Shown here: one piece after another, positions 26,399 to 34,276 of the stretch | How positions within the stretch are numbered: the stretch's first letter is position 1 | Layout of the letters: every line of letters starts with the position of its first letter | Origin: Acidaminococcaceae bacterium | GTDB lineage: Bacteria; Bacillota; Negativicutes; Acidaminococcales; Acidaminococcaceae | DNA length: 64,000 bases | Assembly: GCA_944390935.1 (NCBI GenBank) | Contig: CALXRU010000004.1 | Location: forward strand, 1-64,000 | Direction: 5' to 3' | Made by a program: the position numbers and the translations under genes | The notes under the pieces: model-generated | Told to the model about the DNA's origin: nothing | Databases searched by the model: none | The model's input: only the letters and a program-made list of their open reading frames with translations

Positions 26399-29317
26399 TC
26401 AGCATTCAAAGCCCAGCGCTGCAAAAAGGCTGCGCAGCCTTATGCGCGCGGCGCCGAGGTTTTCGATATCGTCGATTTTGATTTCGGTGTAAATCTTATC
26501 GCTTTCTTCCAGTATGCGGCGGCATTCGTCGGCCGTAATGGCGTCGCAGCCGCAGCCGAAGCTTACCAGCTGCACCATGTTCATGTCGCTGTTTTCCGCC
26601 GTGTATTTGGCAGCGGCGTACAGCCTGCTGTGGTAGGTCCACTGGTTCAAAACTTCAAGGTCCTCGTTCAAATCCTTGCGCGGTATTTCACCGGCAACGG
26701 CGTCTTCGCTGACCAGTGCCGCGCCCAACCCTGTAATCAGGCGGTCAATGCCGTGGTTGATTTTCGGGTCGGTGTGGTACGGGCGCCCTGCCAGCACCAC
26801 AATGGGCATGTTCTTGCTGCGGGCTTCTTCAATAATCTTTTTGCCCTGCGCCTTAACCTTGTCTTCAAAAGCGTGGTAAGCGTCAAAGGCAGGCGTCAGC
26901 GCTTTTTTAATCTCTTTTTCGCTGATATCCGCGTAAGCGGGATGCAGCATTTTGTAAAGCTCTTTCGTCAGGCGTTTTTTGTTTAAAAGGCCCAAATAAT
27001 CGTAGAAGAAGTGGATGCTTTTCAGTTCTTCGATGTTCGCCGCCAGAACTTCCGGATAGTAGGCGACTACCGGGCAGTTGTAGCAGTTTTGCGAGGTGTC
27101 CTCATCGACGTTGTAGGTCATGCAGGGGTAGAAAATGCTCGTCAGCCCCTGTGCCAGCAGCCATTTGATATGCCCGTGCATCATTTTTGCAGGGTAGCAG
27201 ACAGTGTCGCTGGGGATGGTGTTCTGCCCTTTCTGGAAGATGGTTTTGTCGTTAATCGGGCTGGTAATTACTTCAAAGCCGAGCGTGGTAAAAAAGGTGT
27301 GCCAGAACGGCAGCAGCTCGTACATGTTCAGCCCCAGCGGCAGGCCGATTTTGCCGCGTTTGCCGGGTACGGGCTGCAATTCTTCCAGTAGTTGCAGTTT
27401 GTAGCGGTACAGGTTCAGGCTGTCGTTGGGCGCGCAGTGCGTTACCGGGCGCTCGCAGCGGTTGCCGCTGATATATGGTTTGCCGTCGGCAAAAATGTTG
27501 ACGGTTAAATGGCAGTGGTTGCTGCATAAACCGCAGGTTACGGTTTTAACGGTGTGTGAAAAATTCTTTAACTGTTCTGCGTTGATTAAAGTGGATTCGC
27601 CGCCGTGTACTTGCTGTCGTTCCTGCGCGTACAGCGCCGCGCCGTAGGCACCCATCAGCCCCGCAATGTCCGGGCGTACCACTTCAAGGTTCAGCTCTTG
27701 CTCAAAGGCACGCAGCACGCAGTTGTTTAAAAACGTGCCGCCCTGTACAACAATGTGCTTGCCCAAATCTTCCGGGCTGCTGGGGCGGATAACTTTAAAC
27801 AGCGCGTTTTTAACAATGCTGATGCACAGCCCGGCGCTGATGTTGGCGACGGAAGCACCGTCCTTTTGCGCCTGTTTGACGTTGCTGTTCATAAACACGG
27901 TGCAGCGGCTGCCAAGGTCAACAGGTTTATCGGCAAAAAGGCCGATGTTGGCAAAGTCCCCTGCGCTGTAGCCGAGGATACCGGCAAAGGTCTGCAAAAA
28001 GCTGCCGCACCCGCTGGAGCAGGCTTCGTTTAAGAAGATGTTGTCAATGCAGCCGTTATGGATTTTTAAGCATTTAATGTCCTGCCCGCCGATGTCGAGG
28101 ATAAAGTCAACGTCAGGCAGCAGGCTTTTAGCGGCAATAAAGTGCGCCATTGTTTCCACAATGCCGTAATCGGCGTGGAAGGCGTGTTTTATCAGTTCTT
28201 CGCCGTAGCCCGTAACGGCGCTGGCGATAATTTTGCAGTTGGGGTATTTATTGTAAAAATCGGTCAGGTAATCGCGCACGGCGATAACCGGGTTGCCCTT
28301 GTTGCTCTGGTAGAAGGAATCCAGCAGCTTGCCGTCCGGCGCAACGGCGGCAATTTTAATGGTGGTGCTGCCGCTGTCGATGCCAAGATATGCTTCTGTG
28401 GCGGTCGCGATATCGCCGCGCGGTACGTTGTCGCGGGTGTGACGCGCAATAAAGGCGTTGTATTCTTCTTCGCTGGTAAACAGCGGCGGCAGATGGTCAA
28501 ACTCGCGGTTGGCGTCGGCGGCGCGCATTTTATCAATCAGCGTCGTCAGGTCAACCGGGTTTTCCGCGCAGAAGGCGCAGCCCATGGCCACATAATATAA
28601 GCTGTTATCCGGGCAGGTGCCGGTTAAATTTAAAATTTTATCAAAGCTGGCGCGCAGGCAGCCAAAAAATGTCAGCGGCCCACCGAGATACAGCACGTTG
28701 CCCTTAATGGGGCGGCCTTTGGCAAGGCCCGTTATTGCCTGGCTGGCAACCGCGTCCAGAATGCTGGCAGCCAAATCGTTCTTTGCCGCGCCCTGGTTCA
28801 GCAGCGGCTGGATGTCGCTTTTGGCAAATACGCCGCAGCGGCTGGCGATGGTGTATCTGGTTTTGGCGGTGGCGGCCAGTTTATCAAGTTCTTCCGTCGG
28901 CACGTTTAAAAGCGATGCCATCTGGTCGATAAAGGCGCCTGTACCGCCCGCGCAGCTGTCGTTCATGCGTGCGTCAAAGTGGCGGCCTAAAAATAAAATT
29001 TTCGCGTCCTCGCCGCCCAGCTCAATAACAACGTCGGTGTCGGGGTTCAGGCGTTCCGTACAGATTTTTTCGGCAAAAACTTCCTGTACAAACTGTACGC
29101 CGCAGCCTTCCGCCACGCCGATACCTGCGCTGCCGCTGATGGCAAGGCGCGCGGTTTTCAGCCAAGGCATTTCGGCTGCAAGTTCTTCCAAAATATTTTT
29201 AATTGTTTCCGTAATGCGGCTGGCATGACGGGCATATTTACTGAAAAGCAGCTTTCCGGCATCATCCAGCACGGCTATTTTAACAGTGGTGCTGCCGATA
29301 TCCAAACCTATCTGCAT
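26399..29317 (-). CDS. BadF/BadG/BcrA/BcrD-type double activase with DUF2229 domain
   Basis: A 972-residue protein with two ASKHA activase modules and a C-terminal DUF2229 domain. Module 1 starts GLDIGSTTVKIAVLDDAGK (4-22), with Fe-S cysteines in NDSCAGGTGAF (about 119-129) and SRCGVFAKSD. Module 2 (from about 307) repeats LGIDSGSTTIKIAAV, NEACSSGCGSF (about 436) and SRCTVFMNSNVK. The DUF2229 part (from about 645) has GLPLGLNMYELLPFW, PSDTVCYPAKMMHGH and YNCPVVAYYPE. Such proteins use ATP to deliver low-potential electrons to hydroxyacyl-CoA dehydratases. Many anaerobes carry the same parts plus the partner as one long chain of about 1400 residues; here it is split in two genes. Confidence 0.85.
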   Translation of the reverse strand: MQIGLDIGSTTVKIAVLDDAGKLLFSKYARHASRITETIKNILEELAAEMPWLKTARLAISGSAGIGVAEGCGVQFVQEVFAEKICTERLNPDTDVVIELGGEDAKILFLGRHFDARMNDSCAGGTGAFIDQMASLLNVPTEELDKLAATAKTRYTIASRCGVFAKSDIQPLLNQGAAKNDLAASILDAVASQAITGLAKGRPIKGNVLYLGGPLTFFGCLRASFDKILNLTGTCPDNSLYYVAMGCAFCAENPVDLTTLIDKMRAADANREFDHLPPLFTSEEEYNAFIARHTRDNVPRGDIATATEAYLGIDSGSTTIKIAAVAPDGKLLDSFYQSNKGNPVIAVRDYLTDFYNKYPNCKIIASAVTGYGEELIKHAFHADYGIVETMAHFIAAKSLLPDVDFILDIGGQDIKCLKIHNGCIDNIFLNEACSSGCGSFLQTFAGILGYSAGDFANIGLFADKPVDLGSRCTVFMNSNVKQAQKDGASVANISAGLCISIVKNALFKVIRPSSPEDLGKHIVVQGGTFLNNCVLRAFEQELNLEVVRPDIAGLMGAYGAALYAQERQQVHGGESTLINAEQLKNFSHTVKTVTCGLCSNHCHLTVNIFADGKPYISGNRCERPVTHCAPNDSLNLYRYKLQLLEELQPVPGKRGKIGLPLGLNMYELLPFWHTFFTTLGFEVITSPINDKTIFQKGQNTIPSDTVCYPAKMMHGHIKWLLAQGLTSIFYPCMTYNVDEDTSQNCYNCPVVAYYPEVLAANIEELKSIHFFYDYLGLLNKKRLTKELYKMLHPAYADISEKEIKKALTPAFDAYHAFEDKVKAQGKKIIEEARSKNMPIVVLAGRPYHTDPKINHGIDRLITGLGAALVSEDAVAGEIPRKDLNEDLEVLNQWTYHSRLYAAAKYTAENSDMNMVQLVSFGCGCDAITADECRRILEESDKIYTEIKIDDIENLGAARIRLRSLFAALGFEC

Positions 29318-29649
29318 ATAAAAAACCTCCGTATGTGGCGGTGTTCGCTATTACTAACTTATTTTTGCGTCTGCTTTCTATGTTATCACAGTTTTGCCAT
29401 AATTTCCAGTATTTTGCGCTAAAAACTATGGTGTGACAGTACAAATTACCGCAGGTTAGCTTTTGCTTACATCATAGTATATAATACACCTTTTAAAAAT
29501 TTTGTAAACAGCTTTGGGCAATCTTTATAAAAGGCGGCGCGCTGCGAAAATTTTTAAAATAAATTGCCGCAAAACGCTTGACAATTGGTTGTGTGGTTTG
29601 TATAATATTTATGTTGCTGAAACGGGCTTGACGTTGAGGCGACGGATGT
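29318..29649. other. Gene-free stretch between the activase operon and tRNA-Lys
   Basis: No coding frame with a ribosome site is seen. The left part (29318-29420) should hold the minus-strand promoter of the activase operon, but I see no convincing pair of boxes there. The middle is A+T-rich with a TATAAT (29480-29485) that lacks a -35. The right end contains the tRNA promoter at 29578-29606. Confidence 0.5.
29578..29606 (+). promoter_or_regulatory. Consensus promoter of tRNA-Lys(UUU)
   Basis: TTGACA (29578-29583), 17 bases, TATAAT (29601-29606): a full consensus, typical for a stable RNA. Confidence 0.85.
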
Positions 29650-29725
29650 GATCCACTAGCTCAGTCGGTAGAGCACCTGACTTTTAATCAGGGTGTCCCG
29701 AGTTCGAGTCTCGGGTGGATCACCA
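29650..29725 (+). tRNA. tRNA-Lys (anticodon UUU)
   Basis: 76 bases with encoded CCA. Acceptor GATCCAC pairs with GTGGATC; the anticodon loop is CTTTTAA (anticodon TTT); the T loop is TTCGAGT. It is a single tRNA gene with its own promoter and terminator. Confidence 0.97.
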
Positions 29726-29739
29726 TTTTTTTATCTGCT

Positions 29740-29780
29740 AAACGCTGTATCCATGCGGGTACAGCGTTTTTTGTATTTTT
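29740..29780 (+). terminator. Terminator behind tRNA-Lys
   Basis: AAACGCTGTA / TACAGCGTTT stem with a ten-base loop, then a T run. The stem resembles the dnaB terminator. Confidence 0.8.
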
Positions 29781-29853
29781 AATGGGCGCAACCAATCAGC
29801 GTGTACCGGGAGCAACGTGGGGACGGTTAGCTTTTGTTGGAGTTTGTTTCAAC

Positions 29854-29902
29854 TTGCGCAAAGCCGTAAATTTTTTTAAAATAAAAGTAACAGATTGCGC
29901 AA
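29854..29902 (+). promoter_or_regulatory. Two TTGCGCAA palindromes before the LysR gene
   Basis: Identical eight-base palindromes at 29854-29861 and 29895-29902, 41 bases apart (close to four helical turns). The second ends 15 bases before the LysR ATG. LysR proteins bind such paired dyads, so autoregulation is plausible. Confidence 0.5.
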
Positions 29903-29916
29903 GGCAGGTGGCAAAA

Positions 29917-30810
29917 ATGGAATTACGCATTTTAAAATACTTTTTAATGGTAGCGCGCGAAGAAAACATCACGCGGGCGGCTAACCTGCTGCACGTTACG
30001 CAGCCGACTTTATCGCGCCAGCTGATGCAGCTGGAGGACGAGCTGGGCGTAAAACTGTTTTACCGTACCAGCCACCGCATTACGCTGACGGACGAGGGCA
30101 TGCTGCTTAAGCGCCGTGCGCAGGAAATTTTAGAACTGACGGAACGCACCGAGCGGGAAGTATCGCGCCGTGAGGGCAGCCTGATGGGTGAGATTGCCAT
30201 CGGGTGCGGTGAAACGCGCAATATGGCAGCAGTAGCGGAGGTTATGGCGGCGTTCCGAAAAAAATATCCGCTGGTGCGCTTTAATGTTTATACGGCCATT
30301 GCCGATGACGTGAAGGAGCGCATTGAAAATGGGCTGCTGGACATCGGTCTTTTGGTAGAGCCGGTAGACATCAGCAAGTACGAATTTATCCGCCTGCCGC
30401 AAAAGGAAGAATGGGGCGTGCTGGTAAGGGCGGATTCGCCGCTGGCGGCAAAAACGGCTGTGCGCCCGCAGGATTTGGCAGGTGTGCCGCTGATAATGGT
30501 TAAGCGCGAGCTGACGCAGAACGAGATGAGCAACTGGTTTGGCGATTATGCCAATAATATGGAAATTGCCGCTGTTTATTCGCTGATTTTAAACGCGGCG
30601 CTGATGGTGCGCAGCGGCGTAGGTGCGGCACTTTGCTTTGACATGGGCAACCTTTATTATGACGATTTGCGCTTTGTGCCTTTTACGCCCGCGCTTAAAA
30701 CGGGTGCGGTGCTGGCATGGAAGAAAAGCCAGCGGATGACGCCGGCGGTGGAGGAGTTTATCAAGGACATCCGCTCATACATTGCAGGCATGGACGGCAA
30801 TAAAATATAG
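29917..30810 (+). CDS. LysR-family transcriptional regulator
   Basis: A 298-residue regulator: N-terminal winged helix (ELRILKYFLMVAREENITRA then LHVTQPTLSRQLMQLEDELG, residues 2-45) and a LysR substrate-binding domain (GEIAIGCGETRNMAAVAE from about 91, GLLDIGLLVEP, and SGVGAALCFDMG near the C-terminus). The ATG at 29917 with GCAGGTGG upstream is chosen; the open frame extends back to 29782 but that part would run through the palindromes and is unlike the family. It probably controls itself and the exported-enzyme genes that follow. A terminator separates it from the next gene. Confidence 0.92.
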   Translation: MELRILKYFLMVAREENITRAANLLHVTQPTLSRQLMQLEDELGVKLFYRTSHRITLTDEGMLLKRRAQEILELTERTEREVSRREGSLMGEIAIGCGETRNMAAVAEVMAAFRKKYPLVRFNVYTAIADDVKERIENGLLDIGLLVEPVDISKYEFIRLPQKEEWGVLVRADSPLAAKTAVRPQDLAGVPLIMVKRELTQNEMSNWFGDYANNMEIAAVYSLILNAALMVRSGVGAALCFDMGNLYYDDLRFVPFTPALKTGAVLAWKKSQRMTPAVEEFIKDIRSYIAGMDGNKI

Positions 30811-30842
30811 GTATTAGATTATTTTTAATACGCATAATACAA

Positions 30843-30877
30843 TGTAGGTGTAAGAAATTGCACCTGCATTTTTTATT
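30843..30877 (+). terminator. Intrinsic terminator of the LysR gene
   Basis: TGTAGGTG / CACCTGCA stem (one G-T pair) with a ten-base loop, then six T. Confidence 0.7.
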
Positions 30878-30901
30878 GCATGGGTTAAGGAGGGGAAAGA
30901 G

Positions 30902-31888
30902 ATGAAAGCGATGACCCGCAGGGAATTTTTAAAAGGTGCGGCCGCCGGTGCCGGAAGCGCTGTGCTGATGAACGGCTTTAATTTGCCCAAAGCGCAGGCC
31001 GCCGGTGCGGATGAAAAACTGCTACAGCGCGACCCGCTGCTTGACGGCGTGAGCGATATACATCTGCATTTGGCGCCGGACGTTAAGGCACGCTGTACAG
31101 ACGAATATAATTTTGCGTGCCGTGCCAAAGCGGCAGGCTACCGCGCGGTGATGTATAAAGCCAACGAATGGAGCTGCCATGACAGGGCGTATTTAATCCG
31201 CCGGGCGCTGCCGGATTTTGAAGTGTTTAGCAGTTTTTGCATGAACTTTACCTACGGCGATAAAATAAATGTTTACGCTGCTAAAATGGCGGTGCAGACA
31301 ACGGGCAAAACCTGCCGATGCATTTGGATGCCAACACAGACTGCGGTGTACCACCAAAACTGCTTTGGCGAGAAGGGTACGGGCATACCGGTAACGCAAA
31401 ACAGCCGGCTGCTGCCTGAGGTTGTGCAGGTTATGGAGCTTTGCGCGGAAAATGATATTATTTTTGCAACCGGCCATTCCGCGCCGGAAGAAAGCATTTT
31501 GATGGCGCAAAAAGCACACGAGATGGGCTTTAATAAACTTGTCGTTACGCACCCCAACACAACGGTATGGCAGATGACTGAAGATGAGATTAAACGCTGC
31601 GTTGATTACGGCGCTTACATTGAATACTGTTATCTCAGACGCTTATGGGGACCGGGCAGCGCCATGCCGGAATATGTGCAGCAGACAGGCGAAGAATTTT
31701 TAAACTATGTACGCATCGCACCGGAGCGCAGTTTTATAAGCACCGATTTGGGGCAGGCAGGTATGCCCGACCCGCTTGACGGCATGCGTACCTGCATTAA
31801 AGAAATGCAAAACGCAGGGTTGCCGCAGCGCACGATTGACCTGCTGGTGCGCAAAAACCCGGCATACCTGATTGGATTGGAGGGATAA
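30902..31888 (+). CDS. Tat-exported amidohydrolase-like protein (DUF6282-like)
   Basis: A 328-residue protein with a Tat signal (MTRREFLKGAAAGAGSAVLM, cleavage near AQAAG). The mature part has metal-binding patterns of the amidohydrolase fold: DIHLHLAPD (about 55-63), a histidine in CHDRAYL, TGHSAPEES (about 192) and THPNTTVW (about 215-222). The closest recognisable group is DUF6282, whose substrate is unknown. AAGGAGGGG precedes the ATG. The next gene begins after three bases and carries the same Tat motif, so the two form an operon ending with a MerR regulator. Confidence 0.75.
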   Translation: MKAMTRREFLKGAAAGAGSAVLMNGFNLPKAQAAGADEKLLQRDPLLDGVSDIHLHLAPDVKARCTDEYNFACRAKAAGYRAVMYKANEWSCHDRAYLIRRALPDFEVFSSFCMNFTYGDKINVYAAKMAVQTTGKTCRCIWMPTQTAVYHQNCFGEKGTGIPVTQNSRLLPEVVQVMELCAENDIIFATGHSAPEESILMAQKAHEMGFNKLVVTHPNTTVWQMTEDEIKRCVDYGAYIEYCYLRRLWGPGSAMPEYVQQTGEEFLNYVRIAPERSFISTDLGQAGMPDPLDGMRTCIKEMQNAGLPQRTIDLLVRKNPAYLIGLEG

Positions 31889-31891
31889 GCC

Positions 31892-33187
31892 GTGCCAATG
31901 ACAAGACGTGAATTTTTAAAGGGAGCTGCCGCAATGGCGGCGGGCGCAATGCTGCCGGATAGTTTAATTAAAACGCCGAAAGCGGAAGCAGCGTATAAAA
32001 TTAACCCGAAGGACGTTTTAAACTACAACCCCAAAATGCAGTACCGCCCGATGGGGCGCACAGGCGTTAACGTATCGGCACTGGGCTTTGGCATGCTGCG
32101 CCTGCCGATGCTGGCTGACGGCAAAACCGTTGACGTAAACCAGACGGTGGATATGGTGCATCGTGCAATTGAAGGCGGCGTAAACTACATCGACACCGGG
32201 CGAGTTTACCTTGGCGGGCAGAGCGAGCTGGCAGTCGGTAAGGCTCTGGCAAACGGCTGGCGCGACCGCGTTTATGTAACCAGCAAAATGCCGTGGTGGA
32301 TTATGGAACGCCCGGAGGATTTTGAAAAGTTTTTTGACGAATCGCGCCGCGCGATAGGCACTGACGTAATTGATTTTTACCATATCCACATGATTATGCA
32401 CCGTGGCTGGAAAGAAAAAGTAGTGCCGTGACATTTGATTGAAAAAATTGAGAAGCTGAAAGCGCAGGGTAAAATCCGTTTCAGCGGCTTTTCATTCCAC
32501 GACAGGCTGGAGCTGTTTAAAGAAGTTGTGGAAGCCAACTCCAACTGGGATTTTTGCCTGATTCAGCACAACTACCTTGATTTTGAATACGAAGCGGGCG
32601 TGCTTGGACCTAAATACGCAGCTGCCAACGGCATGGGGCTGGCAGTAATGAAGCCCGCGCGCACAGGTTTCTTGGCAAATCTGCCGGAGGTTATGCGCAA
32701 GGCGCTGGCGTCCACCGGCGTGCATAAGCCGGATAACGAATGGGCGCTGGATTATCTGTGGGATATTCCTGAGGTCAGCGTCGCCGTTAGCGGCATGGGC
32801 TCGATGAAGGACGTGGAAGCAAACCTTGAGTATGCCTCCCGCGCCAAACCGAATATGCTGACGCCTGCTGAACGCGAGGCACTGGGGAACGCTATCCGCG
32901 CTTACCGCGAAACACCGGGGCATATTGACTGCACCGGCTGCTATAAGTGCATACCCTGCCCGCATAACGTGGCGATTGGTTATATTTTTGCCTACGTTTA
33001 CAACAATTACCTGCTGCATAAAAATATGGACAGGGCGATGTTTGATTACACCGTTTCCATGTCGCCCATTCAGCGCGGGGCACCGGCTTCTGCCTGTACT
33101 AGCTGCGGCGCGTGCCTTGCCAAATGCCCGCAGGGATTGAATATACCGGAGCATTTAAAAACCGTTGCCGGAACCTTTGGCAAATAA
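31892..33187 (+). pseudogene. Tat-exported aldo/keto reductase with ferredoxin tail, interrupted by an in-frame TGA
   Basis: One continuous frame of 432 codons broken only by a TGA at 32429-32431. Part 1 (179 codons, GTG start after GGAGGG) has a Tat signal (TRREFLKGAAAMAAGAML), the start of the reductase barrel (YRPMGRTGVNVSALGFGMLR), and tetrad residues in YIDTGRVYLGG, TSKMPWW and DFYHIHM. Part 2 continues with GKIRFSGFSFHDRLEL, IQHNYLDFEYE and a dicluster ferredoxin-like end (CTGCYKCIPCP then CTSCGACLAKCP). Part 2 has a TTG one codon after the TGA but no ribosome site. The likely explanation is a recent nonsense mutation or a read error; recoding is discussed under findings. A periplasmic oxidoreductase role is inferred. 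Confidence 0.8.
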
Positions 33188-33199
33188 GTGGGGGATTGC

Positions 33200-33592
33200 A
33201 TGACTATCTACGAAGCAAGTGAACGATACAATATACCGCTGGAAATTTTGCGCGAGTACGAAAGCTGGGGGTTGTGCGGCGCTGTCAAAAAGGTAATGGG
33301 CGCGTGGCAGTACGACGACACCGACATTGAACGCCTGAGCCTGATTATGACGCTGCATGACATAGGCTTTGCTACGGACGAGATTGAAAATTACATGAAG
33401 CTGTTGGTGGAGGGGAAGGACAGCGACGCAGCGCGACTGCAAATGCTTAACCAGAAGCGCAGCAATATGCTGGATGAAATCCACTTACGCGAAAAACAGC
33501 TTGACAGGCTTAACTACCTGCGCTACGAGATACAAAAAATAACAAAGCCAAATGAAGGCAAAACAAAAAGCCATTTCCATCACTTATTATGA
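33200..33592 (+). CDS. MerR-family transcriptional regulator
   Basis: A 130-residue regulator with an N-terminal MerR winged helix (TIYEASERYNIPLEILREYESWGL, residues 2-25, then WQYDDTDIERLSLIMTLHDIGF) and a C-terminal dimerisation helix (about 80-118). No cysteine pattern typical for metal sensors is present, so an organic or redox ligand is more likely. The ATG at 33200 follows GTGGGGGA at suitable distance. It lies 12 bases after the reductase gene and probably regulates that operon. Confidence 0.85.
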   Translation: MTIYEASERYNIPLEILREYESWGLCGAVKKVMGAWQYDDTDIERLSLIMTLHDIGFATDEIENYMKLLVEGKDSDAARLQMLNQKRSNMLDEIHLREKQLDRLNYLRYEIQKITKPNEGKTKSHFHHLL

Positions 33593-33606
33593 TGGGTATG
33601 GCTTGT

Positions 33607-33870
33607 TTATTTGTCGCGGTAATGCGAACCGCATTGAGCTATGATTAAATTATTACCTTCAATTTTAAAAACTATACGATTGTCATGGTCTATACGTACG
33701 CTCCACATTGTAGATAAACCATATTTTAAAGGTTCAGCTTTGCCAAAACAGTTATATCCGTTGCGGTCTATATCCTGCAAAAGTTTGTTAATGCGTTTTA
33801 AAGTTTTCTTATCCTGTGTTTGCCAGTATAGATAATCTTCCCAAGCTTCATCAGTCCACAGTTTATTCAT
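33607..33870 (-). CDS. yoeB: Txe/YoeB-family mRNA interferase toxin
   Basis: An 87-residue RelE-superfamily toxin that cleaves mRNA at the ribosome. It has the YoeB start LWTDEAWEDYLYWQTQDKKTL, the middle EPLKYGLSTMWSVRI and the catalytic end RIVFKI then CGSHYRDK, with the Arg, His and Tyr conserved in active YoeB. The ATG at 33870 overlaps the antitoxin stop by eight bases (ATGAATAA), typical coupling. A start four codons earlier is possible but less likely. Confidence 0.92.
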   Translation of the reverse strand: MNKLWTDEAWEDYLYWQTQDKKTLKRINKLLQDIDRNGYNCFGKAEPLKYGLSTMWSVRIDHDNRIVFKIEGNNLIIAQCGSHYRDK

Positions 33871-34132
33871 CGTCCACCTCAATCAGTTCATGTTTGGTTA
33901 AACGCCCTTCTTCGATATCTTTAATTGCTTTGTCCAGGCGTTTTAAATTTTCAGGGCTGTAAAAAGGGTCGCCGACGATTTCAAAAGGGATTTTGTTTTG
34001 CATGGATACGGCTTTATAAAACAGTGTGATGGCAGTGGTTGCAGTTAAGCCCATGCTTTTAAAAATTCTTTCGGTATTTTCTTTTAAATCCTTATCCATT
34101 TTTGCGCTGGCAACAGCGATTGCTTTAGACAT
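33863..34132 (-). CDS. RelB/DinJ-family antitoxin
   Basis: An 89-residue antitoxin. The N-terminal ribbon-helix-helix reads DKDLKENTERIFKSMGLTATTAITLFYKAV (two parts, residues 14-43) and a C-terminal toxin-binding segment follows (DPFYSPENLKRLDKAI, then an acidic end). The ATG at 34132 has AAGGGAG eight bases upstream; an in-frame GTG at 34150 overlaps that site. It belongs to RelB/DinJ although its toxin belongs to YoeB, whose classic partner is YefM. Confidence 0.9.
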   Translation of the reverse strand: MSKAIAVASAKMDKDLKENTERIFKSMGLTATTAITLFYKAVSMQNKIPFEIVGDPFYSPENLKRLDKAIKDIEEGRLTKHELIEVDDE

Positions 34133-34155
34133 AGTATCAACTCCCTTCACCGATA

Positions 34156-34184
34156 ATTATAACAGAAAAGTTTACTGATGGCAA
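34156..34184 (-). promoter_or_regulatory. Promoter of the RelB/YoeB pair
   Basis: On the minus strand TTGCCA (34179-34184), 17 bases, TATAAT (34156-34161), with TGT before the -10 box. Confidence 0.75.
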
Positions 34185-34232
34185 TCTATTGGATAGCTAA
34201 CAGCTTTATGTTAATTGGTTGACAGGCAAAAC

Positions 34233-34260
34233 AAAAAGCAGGCGTTAAGCCTGCTTTTTT
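34233..34260. terminator. Terminator of the esterase operon
   Basis: AAAAAGCAGGC / GCCTGCTTTTT stem with a five-base loop; it functions for minus-strand transcripts coming from 34277 and is symmetric. Confidence 0.85.
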
Positions 34261-34276
34261 AGTGCAAGTATGCCGT

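Noticed and set aside
29801-29835. Possible remnant of a dispersed element (GGGAGCAACGTGGGGACGG)
   Set aside because: The string resembles extragenic repeats known from other Firmicutes, but only one copy is present in the window and no transposase is near, so it cannot be supported.
29782-29916. N-terminal extension of the LysR frame
   Set aside because: The extension would code through the region of the TTGCGCAA palindromes and adds residues unlike any LysR start; the ATG at 29917 has a ribosome site and gives the normal MELRILKYF start.
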